NCBI GenBank assembly: GCA_016463375.1
Contig: JAEMRK010000009.1
Location: 1-41,618 of the forward strand
From: Parachlamydiales bacterium
GTDB taxonomy: Bacteria; Chlamydiota; Chlamydiia; Chlamydiales; JAEMRK01
Reading direction: 5' to 3'
Length of the DNA: 41,618 nucleotides
The position numbers and the translations under genes were made by a program. Below are positions 1-7,758 of this stretch, piece after piece (positions within the stretch are counted from its first letter, which is position 1; each line of letters opens with the position of its first letter). The notes under the pieces were generated by a model. That model was not told the DNA's origin. It saw only the letters and a program-made list of their open reading frames with translations, and did not search any database.

Positions 1-223
1 AAACTATATAATTATAATATAATTTAATTAAAACTTATACTTTATTCATATAAATTTATTAAATTTATATAAACTTATTATATTTAATAACTTATAAAAA
101 TAATAAAATAAGTGTTATTCACGAAAAGTGAGATAGGAATATAAATGATGCCGTGCATCAAGGTTACATTACATTAAAATTTAAGTTGTAATTTGTTAAA
201 AACAGATTGAATGTAAAATATAT
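1..223. other. A+T-rich flank without a recognisable gene
   Basis: These bases are extremely A+T rich, especially the first 120, and carry no open frame of credible length on either strand. The only local structure I see is a short inverted repeat at 146-160 (arms TGATGC and GCATCA around CGT). It may be the flank of a gene lying outside the window. No promoter is assigned because in such composition -10-like hexamers occur by chance. Confidence 0.5.
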
Positions 224-254
224 AAAAAACGGGGATATAATTATCTCCCCGTTT
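224..254 (-). terminator. Rho-independent terminator after the 126-residue gene
   Basis: A perfect 9-base stem (AAACGGGGA at 227-235 pairing with TCCCCGTTT at 246-254, loop of 10) is followed, on the minus strand, by a run of T residues and A/T-rich sequence. It lies 25 bases beyond the stop codon of the minus-strand gene that ends at 280. The plus-strand side has no T run, so termination is predicted only for minus-strand transcription. The G+C-rich stem stands out strongly in this A+T-rich stretch. Confidence 0.85.
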
Positions 255-279
255 AACAAAAATTTAATATAATAATATT

Positions 280-660
280 TTACTTAAGAATCTTATTTTG
301 TTTAAAGTCTTTAAGATTAAGGAAGCAGGCTTGTTGACCTTCTAAGAAAGTAAAATTTAGATGAGTAGCACCCTTTAACTTAATACCTCTGTTAGTTAAA
401 GCATATGTAACAGCTTGGCTTGAAATTAGAGATGGATTCATTTTATTATTTTGAAAATCTTCGGCAACTGAATTTATCAAGTTTTCGATAAAGTTCTTTA
501 GTTTTTTACCATCACGATCAGTTAAATAAGTGTAAATCCTTCCAATTAAGCTATATCGTGTATAGCAGAGTTTATTATTTCTATTTATGTATACAGTGCC
601 TTTATTATGATGAGCATCATTTAAAATAGAAATATTAGCATTTAATTCTGTGATTGTCAT
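280..660 (-). CDS. Hypothetical protein, 126 residues
   Basis: I do not recognise this protein. It is soluble, basic and rich in Asn, Leu and Lys, with no signal peptide or membrane segment. A central stretch around residues 38-65 (LIGRIYTYLTDRDGKKLKNF) looks like a compact alpha/beta or helical module. The frame is supported by the strong terminator just downstream of its stop and by standing alone in a region where other frames are broken by stops. Upstream, a shared 118-base region separates it from a divergent small gene. There is only a poor ribosome binding site, so the exact start is uncertain. It could be a lineage-specific protein of environmental chlamydiae; no function can be proposed. 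Confidence 0.65.
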   Translation of the reverse strand: MTITELNANISILNDAHHNKGTVYINRNNKLCYTRYSLIGRIYTYLTDRDGKKLKNFIENLINSVAEDFQNNKMNPSLISSQAVTYALTNRGIKLKGATHLNFTFLEGQQACFLNLKDFKQNKILK

Positions 661-734
661 ATTTACATCTTTTATTATTAATTAAAACCTCATGATATCA
701 AAAAACTTACTAAAAATCAAATGTTAATAATAAG

Positions 735-763
735 TAATAATATTTAAAGTTTAAATATTATTA
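735..763. promoter_or_regulatory. 29-base inverted repeat in divergent promoter region
   Basis: Two perfect 14-base arms (TAATAATATTTAAA at 735-748 and its complement at 750-763) surround a single G at 749. The element sits directly upstream of a TATAAT hexamer at 767-772 and covers the -35 position (TTTAAA at 743-748, 18-base spacer). Such placement is typical of an operator, but A/T-only palindromes arise easily in sequence this A+T rich. Confidence 0.45.
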
Positions 764-772
764 TGTTATAAT
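743..772 (+). promoter_or_regulatory. Candidate promoter, TTTAAA / TATAAT, abutting the start codon
   Basis: A perfect -10 consensus TATAAT (767-772) lies only 6 bases before the ATG at 779, with a TTTAAA -35-like hexamer 18 bases upstream. The predicted transcription start would fall on or within a base or two of the ATG, implying a leaderless message or use of the downstream ATG at 821. Confidence 0.45.
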
Positions 773-778
773 TAACCT

Positions 779-1126
779 ATGAAAATCGATTTGAATCAAT
801 TAGAAGAGCTAGGCTTTAACATGGTTTCTCAACAAGAAAACATGTTGGCTAGCTCAGCTATATCTTACTTCATTGTTCAAGGTATTACTGCAAGAGCCGT
901 AGTTCATGCAATGCAAAGGACTGTAGAAACGCAAAAAGCAAGAGTTAGAGAAGAGTTGAGACGAACGTTAGTTCTGAATGACTTAAAGTACGCTTTAAAT
1001 CAACGCTCTCATCTCATGCATCAATATAAATCTTTTGTTATTGATGACGCTGATATCAAATTAAGATTGGTACAACAGTTAGAAGTTTTAAAGCATTTTT
1101 ACTGTTTATATCATAATCCAGTCTGA
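779..1126 (+). CDS. Hypothetical helical protein, 115 residues
   Basis: I do not recognise this protein. It is predicted to be almost wholly alpha-helical, with a basic, Arg-rich middle (residues 45-70) and Leu/His-rich C-terminus, and no signal peptide or membrane span. The chosen ATG at 779 has no ribosome binding site and follows a TATAAT by 6 bases, so either translation is leaderless or the true start is Met15 at 821, preceded by an AGG 8 bases upstream. The gene stands divergent to the 126-residue gene and convergent to the metal ATPase, with 122 bases of featureless sequence before the latter's stop. Function unknown. Confidence 0.55.
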   Translation: MKIDLNQLEELGFNMVSQQENMLASSAISYFIVQGITARAVVHAMQRTVETQKARVREELRRTLVLNDLKYALNQRSHLMHQYKSFVIDDADIKLRLVQQLEVLKHFYCLYHNPV

Positions 1127-1248
1127 TATTTTTGACTAAGATCTTTCCCGACAAAAAACATGGGATCGCTTGGAAAACTTACAGATGCTTAAAGCTCATA
1201 CGATTTTAAAGTCTCAAAACATTACCAGATAAATGTTAAATACCCAAT

Positions 1249-3258
1249 CTAGTTTTTTCTGAGCAATCTAAGACCATTTAAGCCTACTAGTACCGTACCA
1301 CCTTCGTGAAGAAGTACCGCTAACCACAGAGGGATCCATCCATAAAGAGCTGGAGTCGTTGAAAGAAGAATAACAGCTGCTGCGATGGCTACATTTTGTT
1401 TTACAATTTGTTGCGTCTTTTTAGCTTTGTTCATGAGCCAATCTAACAATCCTAAGTTATCATGTAACAATACGATGTCAGAGGCATCGATAGCTGTGGA
1501 ACTTCCCACTTTGCCCATTGATATACCAACAGTGGCTCTTGCTAATGCTGGTGCGTCATTAATACCATCACCAATCATTGCAAGACCCTCAGTTTGTGAT
1601 AAAAGGCTTACTTTATCGAGCTTATCTTGAGGTTTTAGATCAGCATAGTATTCTGTGATCCCTAAAGCGTTGGCAACTTGTTGGGCGCTGTTACTGTGAT
1701 CGCCGGTTAACATAATCAAACGGAAACGCTTTTTCAAATGATCAAGAATTGGTCGCATGTCTTGTCTGATCGTATCTTGAAATTGAAAAAGAGTAATGTT
1801 AGTGCCAATTGCCATTACAGCAATGAGTTTACCTTCTGCTTCAATATGGTCACATTTACTCTTTAGCTTTTTTTGATCATTTTCATTAAGACGTTCATAA
1901 ATCTTTTCAGGACGTCCAATATAAACAAAGTGTGACTTCCCACGAATATCAATTGTACCTTCAAGACCATATCCTGGAAGGACTTTAAATTCTTTAATAG
2001 GGTAGGGGGCAATGTTATTCATTTGTCCATAACTTAATAAAGCTGTAGCTATGGGGTGCTTCGCACCCCTTTCCATGCCAATAGCAATAGATAGAGTTTC
2101 TGGTATTTGTTCTTGAGTTGGGTCAAATGATTCGTTGCGAATAAGGTTGAGTTGGCCCGTTGTCAATGTTCCCGTCTTATCAAAAGACAAAACCTTGCAA
2201 CGTGCTAGTGAATCTAAAATGATGCCACCTTTTAGAAGTATTCCCTTTCTTGCACATGACCCAACGGCGCTTAAATAAGCAATCGGTATAGCAATGACAA
2301 TTGCACAAGGTGATGCAGCAACAAGGAATGCTAGAGCTCTATATAAAGCACCTTCAACACCAAGGTAGGGAATATTTGTAACAAATGGTAGTCCGATTGC
2401 AAATATAAAAGCGATTGCAATAATACAAAGAGCATAACGGTTAGTGACTTTGTCAACCCAACGCTGGAGTTTAGGACGTGCTTCTTGAGCTTGAGTAATA
2501 AGTTCTATAAGTCTTGTTAAAGTAGAATCTTGACTGCTGTGGGTGACTTCGATTGTTAAAGTGCCTTCAATGTTACGTCCGCCAGCAGGTATTTGATCGC
2601 CTACTTGTTTGACAACAGGCAAATTTTCACCAGTTAGATGGACGAGATTAACAGATGAAACACCATCCTTTACAATACCGTCTAAAGGAATAAAATCACC
2701 CGCTTTAACCAGTATGTGTGTTCCAACAGTGATGTCTCTAACTGATCTTTCAATCAGTGATCCATCTTCTGTAACGACGTTTGCAGTAGGGGGTGATAAT
2801 TTTTTTAAACTACTGATTGCGCCTTTAGCTCGACTAGTAACTGCTTCTTCGATCGATCCTGAAAGAGAAAATAAAACGAGCAATAAAGCTCCTTCCATCC
2901 CACTACCGATCACAACAGATAAAAAGGCAGCTAGTGTCATCAAGACGTCTATATTTATTTCCCACTTTAATAAATCTTGGATCGATTCGATAAGTGAGGG
3001 AACACCTGCTATAAAATAGACTAATACTAATAATAGATGTGTCAATGGCAGTAAATTAGGAAAAAAAGAAAATACAAAAGCAATAAGCAATAATGCCGCT
3101 GCAACTATCGCTGCCTTCAAAGGTAAAAGCCTTGCATAGCGTCTAGAAGATGGCGTTAAAAAAGGGCTTATACTCTCTTCATAACCAGATTCTATAAATT
3201 CATCAAAAACAGGATTGCTGTAATTTTTATGCTTGAGTGACAATATACGGTGTTTCAT
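1249..3258 (-). CDS. P1B-type metal-transporting ATPase (P1B-4-like)
   Basis: Inner-membrane heavy-metal pump, 669 residues. Visible motifs: TGE (209-211) in the actuator domain, DKTGT with phospho-acceptor Asp360, the HP pair (401-402) of P1B nucleotide-binding domains, and GDGINDAP from residue 563. The transmembrane metal site is SPC (316-318) rather than CPC, and the last helix carries HEGGT (651-655). In the established P1B subgrouping, SPC plus HEGG(S/T) marks P1B-4 pumps, which export Co2+, Fe2+ or related ions. As in that subgroup, there is no N-terminal CxxC metal-binding domain; the N-terminus is short and basic before the first membrane segments at about 47-90. It lies 9 bases downstream of the VIT1-like gene and is surely cotranscribed. 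It is the likely counterpart of the Chlamydia gene usually annotated zntA/cadA (CT727); a zinc/cadmium label is less well supported than Fe/Co. Confidence 0.93.
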   Translation of the reverse strand: MKHRILSLKHKNYSNPVFDEFIESGYEESISPFLTPSSRRYARLLPLKAAIVAAALLLIAFVFSFFPNLLPLTHLLLVLVYFIAGVPSLIESIQDLLKWEINIDVLMTLAAFLSVVIGSGMEGALLLVLFSLSGSIEEAVTSRAKGAISSLKKLSPPTANVVTEDGSLIERSVRDITVGTHILVKAGDFIPLDGIVKDGVSSVNLVHLTGENLPVVKQVGDQIPAGGRNIEGTLTIEVTHSSQDSTLTRLIELITQAQEARPKLQRWVDKVTNRYALCIIAIAFIFAIGLPFVTNIPYLGVEGALYRALAFLVAASPCAIVIAIPIAYLSAVGSCARKGILLKGGIILDSLARCKVLSFDKTGTLTTGQLNLIRNESFDPTQEQIPETLSIAIGMERGAKHPIATALLSYGQMNNIAPYPIKEFKVLPGYGLEGTIDIRGKSHFVYIGRPEKIYERLNENDQKKLKSKCDHIEAEGKLIAVMAIGTNITLFQFQDTIRQDMRPILDHLKKRFRLIMLTGDHSNSAQQVANALGITEYYADLKPQDKLDKVSLLSQTEGLAMIGDGINDAPALARATVGISMGKVGSSTAIDASDIVLLHDNLGLLDWLMNKAKKTQQIVKQNVAIAAAVILLSTTPALYGWIPLWLAVLLHEGGTVLVGLNGLRLLRKN

Positions 3259-3267
3259 GATGGATCC

Positions 3268-3996
3268 TTAAAAGAGCATGTGGGCTGCAAAATAGACTGT
3301 GCCCATGCTTAATGCACCGATAGCTGTGTACCAAATAAAAGCGGGAAGTACGAGATTACGCTCGGCTTTTGCAGCAACAGCAGCCCCAAATCCCAATACA
3401 AGTAAAGCTGCTATGACAACGCCATATGCTGGCCATATGAAAATGCCAGCCATACATATTGCAATGGCAATAAGAGCGCCAATGCCTGCACCAAAGCCTT
3501 GTTTTAACGGATGTTCATAGCCCTCAAGTGTTAATCCAAGTTCTTCTTCAAGCATTACGCGTAGTAGTCGATCGCCGTTAGCCATTAAAACATCCATGAC
3601 TTGTTCAAGTAGTTTACCACTGAAACCCTTAGCAGCATAAAGAGCGCTTAATTCTTCTCTTTCTTGCTGTCTATGGTTTTCAATCTCGTAACGCTCTTGT
3701 TCCATAATACGATGTAATCGTTCAAGTCTAGACCAGGCAAGCCAAGCTGATCGGCAAAAATGCCCAATAAATAACCCAAGTGCTAGTAAAAATAGCAATG
3801 AGATGCGCATGTTAAAATGAAGAGGGATAAAACTAAGTAAGATAAATGTAATACCCAAAATGAGCGCTGTGTTACGCGCGCTATCAGCAGCAGCTGCTAA
3901 ATATCCAGGCATTTCAGTGCCGTGAGCTTCTAGAGCTCCTAAAGCTTTTTTTTCAATAACATGCTCTAAAGCTTCTTTACCTTCAAAATGATCCAT
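3268..3996 (-). CDS. VIT1/CCC1-like metal transporter (CT728-like membrane protein)
   Basis: A 242-residue inner-membrane protein. Hydrophobic segments occupy about residues 44-82 (two spans) and 167-240 (three spans). They flank a cytoplasmic helical domain (about 90-160) very rich in Glu, including clusters EREEL and LEEELGL. This arrangement, with a Glu-rich helical domain ending in an EELG motif between the second and third spans, resembles the VIT1/CCC1 family of Fe2+/Mn2+ transporters. Membership is inferred from pattern only. Its position 9 bases before the P1B-type ATPase and 46 bases after the aminopeptidase gene matches the pairing I recall in Chlamydia (CT728-CT727), where this protein is generally listed as hypothetical. 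A -10-like TATACT at 4022-4017 might give the pair its own promoter, but no good -35 accompanies it. Confidence 0.75.
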   Translation of the reverse strand: MDHFEGKEALEHVIEKKALGALEAHGTEMPGYLAAAADSARNTALILGITFILLSFIPLHFNMRISLLFLLALGLFIGHFCRSAWLAWSRLERLHRIMEQERYEIENHRQQEREELSALYAAKGFSGKLLEQVMDVLMANGDRLLRVMLEEELGLTLEGYEHPLKQGFGAGIGALIAIAICMAGIFIWPAYGVVIAALLVLGFGAAVAAKAERNLVLPAFIWYTAIGALSMGTVYFAAHMLF

Positions 3997-4042
3997 TATT
4001 AGCCTTTTTCTTGGAAAGTATAGCCAGGCTCTCGATTAAAAA

Positions 4043-5326
4043 CTAGAGAGGTCCGAATGACTCGTTGTTTTTCAAGAATGCTTTTACAAGTTTTTCCATT
4101 GTTAGGACGTCTTTGAAGCTGACAATTTCTCGAATAGAATGCATCGATAATAGGGGACATCCAAGATCTAAAGTCATAATGCCACTTTGAGCACTACTTA
4201 AAGGGCCAACCGTTGAACCACATGGTAGATTTGTGCGATTGACATAAGTTTGTAAAGGGATACGGTGATGTTGCGCTAACAGTTGGATTTCAGCTGCTAA
4301 CTTACCATCATAAGCATAGCGTTGTTTTGCATTAACCTTAAGAGCAACACCTTTGCCAAGCAATACTTCATGTCTTGGTTCTGAACGATCTAAATAATTT
4401 GGATGCAGCGCGTGCGCTGCATCCAAAGATAGAGCTTTAGATTGAGATAACAATTTTAAATAGTCTTGGCGATCTAAGTTTAATCCAAGACAGATTCTTT
4501 CAAGCACTGTTGTTAAAAAGGGAGAAGATGCGCCCTCATGCGTCGTTGATCCGATTTCTTCATGATCCCAAAACAAGGCTAAGGCAAGGGTATCATTAGA
4601 CGTTTTACCTATTGTTTTGATCGCTGAATAACAAGGGAATGCAGAGGATAAATTATCAAGTCTATAAGAAGCCACCAGATCTTCATCTTGACCCAGCATT
4701 CTAGCTTCTTCTAATGGGTAGAAAAAAAGCTCAAAAGAGCGGAGCTTTTGACCTTTTAAATGGGGCTTAAGTAAGTCTGAAAGGAGTGATTTTTTTTCAT
4801 TAGAACTCATCTGAGCAAGTACAGGTAAATGATCTTGTCGATTGAGCAAAAGCCCTTTGTCGTTAACTTCGCGATCTAAATGAACGGCCAATTGGGGAAT
4901 TGTAAACGGAGTGGTTAATCTAACTAGTTTTTCTTCTATGGACTTATTGCCAAAGTGAATACGGCCAGCTAGACTTAAATCTCGATTTAACCAAGATGAA
5001 AGTAATGGTTCCCCATAGACTTCAACTCCCCATTGAGTCATGTGACTTTGATGATATTCAGCGTGGGGTTTGAGTTTTAAAGAAGGGCTATCTGTATGAC
5101 TATAAACCAAATGAGCTCGAGTCAGCTTTTTTTGTGGAATAACAAAGGCGCCAAGTGTTCCGCCGCGTGCGACGAAATAGGCGCCTCCATATTGAACTTT
5201 CCAAGTTTGGTTTTCCAAAAGCTCTTTAAATCCAGCTTTTTTTAAACCTGCTTTCATAACTGAGATGGCATGCCAACTAGTCGGTGTTTGATTGAGAAAT
5301 TCGCAAAAAGAAGTGGTCGTTGTCAT
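4043..5326 (-). CDS. apeB: M18-family aminopeptidase
   Basis: Cytoplasmic metallo-aminopeptidase of the M18 (aspartyl aminopeptidase) family, 427 residues, the usual family length. Metal and catalytic motifs are recognisable: SHTDSP (His77, Asp79), the RLDNLSSAF segment (Asp224), FWDHEEIGS (Asp254, Glu256-Glu257) and the C-terminal MHSIREI (His396). Two zinc ions would be held by this set; family members release N-terminal residues, often acidic ones, from peptides. It starts 20 bases after the histidine kinase gene and is followed after 46 bases by the VIT1-like gene, so all four minus-strand genes could share a transcript. The apeB symbol is used generically; the exact substrate preference cannot be read from sequence. 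A role in recycling host- or self-derived peptides is inference. Confidence 0.92.
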   Translation of the reverse strand: MTTTTSFCEFLNQTPTSWHAISVMKAGLKKAGFKELLENQTWKVQYGGAYFVARGGTLGAFVIPQKKLTRAHLVYSHTDSPSLKLKPHAEYHQSHMTQWGVEVYGEPLLSSWLNRDLSLAGRIHFGNKSIEEKLVRLTTPFTIPQLAVHLDREVNDKGLLLNRQDHLPVLAQMSSNEKKSLLSDLLKPHLKGQKLRSFELFFYPLEEARMLGQDEDLVASYRLDNLSSAFPCYSAIKTIGKTSNDTLALALFWDHEEIGSTTHEGASSPFLTTVLERICLGLNLDRQDYLKLLSQSKALSLDAAHALHPNYLDRSEPRHEVLLGKGVALKVNAKQRYAYDGKLAAEIQLLAQHHRIPLQTYVNRTNLPCGSTVGPLSSAQSGIMTLDLGCPLLSMHSIREIVSFKDVLTMEKLVKAFLKNNESFGPL

Positions 5327-5346
5327 TGCTCGTTAGGTGTGAGATT

Positions 5347-7563
5347 TTAGTTGTTATTGTTACTTTCATCCAAATTTTCATCAGAAAGAACTTTTCTTGC
5401 AATATTTACTAATACATCTTTTTGGATGGGTTTGGTTAAACTTGCTTCAAAACCCATATCTTTAACAGACTCTTCAAACTCGGAATCCCCTGTACCTGAA
5501 CATAAAATAACTGGGATATGTCCAAGCGATGGCATTTTACGCATCTTAGCTACAACTTCTTTACCAGTTGGAAATCCTTCTGATTCGGTGCCTAAGTTAT
5601 AATCTGTTAAAACAAGATCATATTTTTTTGGGTTATTTTTCAATTCTTCAATAGCTTCATGGGCTTTTTGAAATGATATTGATTCATCGCTAAAAGTTTT
5701 CGTAACCATATTTTGCAACATACGACAATTTAATTTATTATCATCAAGAATCAATACCCTTTTTGATTTGAGTTCGTCGTTAGATAATTGTCTGGAGAAA
5801 ACTTTTTTAAGGGGGGTTACATCATTTTCATTAATTTGAATTGGGTCATTTATATTTGATAAAGCCTCTTTATAAGGTACGGTAAATTCAACTTCTGTAC
5901 CACCAATAATTGGTTTCACAGAGATTGAACCCTGAAGTAAATTAGCTAAACGAGCACATAAGCTTAAACCAAATTGGTGCGAAGAGAAAGATTCATTTAA
6001 GTTTTTAGAATGTTTATTGAATGCATTAGCAACTTCTTCATCAATCGGCTTACCTTTATTAGATACAGTGAATTTCAATACAGATTGATCATTTACAATG
6101 GCTTTATCGATATCAATTTTCATTTCAGTTGAATAATTGATTTTACCATGATTCTCATCAGAAAATGTCATCGCATTGATCATTAATTGAGTAAGCATCA
6201 TTGAAATTTTTTCAAGATCAGCAATGATTACTTTAGGAAGCGTTGGATCAGTTTTGAGTGAAACAGATAAGTGATCTTCCAATAATGCTTTATCAATATG
6301 GGTTTTAATTAACTTTTCGATAAGTTTTTCACGAGTGAATTGCTCAAAGACATTGAACTGTTCTACATTAGGGTTAAAGCCATTGGATTTACATTTATTA
6401 ACACTTAATAAGTTATTAATAAAATTCAATAAGACACTGCCTTTTTCTCTAGCATCTTTTAAAGCAGCTACAAGTTCTGAATGAGTTGAATTGTTCATTG
6501 TTTCTTCAAGAATGTTGGAACTAGACATGAAAAAGCTATTTAGCGGAGTGCGAATTTCGTGAGAAATCTTAGACCAATCATCGTCTGAAAAATTACCGAT
6601 ATTACTATTTGAATTTGCTGTTAACACGGCATCATTTGCGGCTGAGCGTTTACGAAGAATTTGTGCTTTGGTTAAAGGAAATTCAAAGGAAACAGTTGTA
6701 CCTTTTCCATATGTGCTTTGAATATCAAGCTTACCTTTTAAACACTTAGTTGCAATCTGATTACAAAGAGGTAATCCAACGCCCGTTCCGCCATGCTTAC
6801 TAGAAACTTTATCATTAGCTTGGGTGTAATATTTAAACTGTTGAAGTTTGATAACTTCATCAGGGGTCATCCCTTGACCTTCATTTTCAATACTACATTT
6901 AAGATTTTTCGAACCATTTTCTTCAATAATGTCGATAGTGATGGTAATTTGCTTGTTGGCATTAACTGGAGTAAATTTTGATGCATTACTTAATAGATTG
7001 TTAAGTAAGATTTGCAAAGCAAATTTATCACCTTGATATAACCCCTCAAGTTTGCCTTTAGTATTGTCATTAAAAACTACATTGATCTGTTTTTCTCTAT
7101 TATCATATTTAGCAACGTCATAAGCTTGTTTAAAAGGATCAATTATATCTGAAGCTTCAAGAGTATGTAATATAAATTCTTTGTCAGAATTAAGTTGATC
7201 AGAGTAATTGATTAGAAAGTTAAATAAAGAAAAAAAGCTTCTAACGGAATTGCGACATATTCTAAATATCTCTTCAGATTCGAATTGATTTAGATCGTCT
7301 TTAAAAATTGATACGTGCATATCATCTAAGTGTGCTTTTAATCTGCCGTATAAACTTGATGAATGAGGAATAGTTGGATTTGCAACTATATTATGATCGA
7401 AATGCGGTTTAATTCTGTGGGCGTAAGGTTGAAGATTTGTATCTTCAATTTTTTGAAAAGCTCTACCATTTAAATTAGATTGTTCTAATTTAGTATCTGT
7501 TTTGTTAAAAATTTGGCGTCCTGTTGAATTAGGACTTGGAGGAATGTTGCCACAAGATGACAT
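5347..7563 (-). CDS. Hybrid histidine kinase with two kinase modules and a receiver domain
   Basis: A 738-residue soluble signalling protein without membrane spans or a recognisable sensor domain. Module 1 (about 98-297) has an ATPase domain with N-box NNLLSNASKFTP (188-199), G1 box NEGQG (227-231) and G2 box GTGVGLPLC (259-267), but the position expected for the phospho-histidine appears to be Arg (around Arg103). Module 2 (about 328-575) has a canonical H-box SHEIRTPLNS with His335, followed by a degenerate ATPase domain (SNKGKPI in place of DxGxG; no clear GTGLGL). The receiver (601-725) keeps Asp607-Asp608, phospho-acceptor Asp654, Ser689 and Lys711. A complementary division of labour, ATPase in module 1 and His in module 2, is an inference. 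An excellent promoter lies just upstream; the M18 gene follows at 20 bases. Confidence 0.9.
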   Translation of the reverse strand: MSSCGNIPPSPNSTGRQIFNKTDTKLEQSNLNGRAFQKIEDTNLQPYAHRIKPHFDHNIVANPTIPHSSSLYGRLKAHLDDMHVSIFKDDLNQFESEEIFRICRNSVRSFFSLFNFLINYSDQLNSDKEFILHTLEASDIIDPFKQAYDVAKYDNREKQINVVFNDNTKGKLEGLYQGDKFALQILLNNLLSNASKFTPVNANKQITITIDIIEENGSKNLKCSIENEGQGMTPDEVIKLQQFKYYTQANDKVSSKHGGTGVGLPLCNQIATKCLKGKLDIQSTYGKGTTVSFEFPLTKAQILRKRSAANDAVLTANSNSNIGNFSDDDWSKISHEIRTPLNSFFMSSSNILEETMNNSTHSELVAALKDAREKGSVLLNFINNLLSVNKCKSNGFNPNVEQFNVFEQFTREKLIEKLIKTHIDKALLEDHLSVSLKTDPTLPKVIIADLEKISMMLTQLMINAMTFSDENHGKINYSTEMKIDIDKAIVNDQSVLKFTVSNKGKPIDEEVANAFNKHSKNLNESFSSHQFGLSLCARLANLLQGSISVKPIIGGTEVEFTVPYKEALSNINDPIQINENDVTPLKKVFSRQLSNDELKSKRVLILDDNKLNCRMLQNMVTKTFSDESISFQKAHEAIEELKNNPKKYDLVLTDYNLGTESEGFPTGKEVVAKMRKMPSLGHIPVILCSGTGDSEFEESVKDMGFEASLTKPIQKDVLVNIARKVLSDENLDESNNNN

Positions 7564-7595
7564 ATTTCTCTTTTGGTTGAGTTTTTAAGTCCTTT

Positions 7596-7624
7596 ATTAT
7601 ATTAAAATCAAAGATTTAGGTCAA
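7596..7624 (-). promoter_or_regulatory. Promoter of the hybrid histidine kinase, TTGACC-N17-TATAAT
   Basis: Reading the minus strand, TTGACC (7624-7619) is separated by exactly 17 bases from a perfect TATAAT (7601-7596). The predicted start is near 7589, giving a leader of about 26 bases before the ATG at 7563, which has an AAGAGA ribosome-binding-like stretch. It is one of the best promoters in the window and probably drives the histidine kinase, the aminopeptidase and the metal-transport pair. Confidence 0.75.
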
Positions 7625-7758
7625 TTTAGAGACAAACTGAAAATTAAAAAATAAACTAATTTTGAATTAAAAGTTGTTTACGTGAGCGAAAGGTTATTAT
7701 CTTAGAATCTTTAATTTTTACAATAAATCATTTATTTAATAAAAGTGAAGCTTTTGAT

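Noticed and set aside
2609-3019. 136-codon open frame on the plus strand, antisense to the metal ATPase
   Set aside because: Opposite to conserved motif-bearing ATPase sequence; no motif or ribosome binding site of its own.
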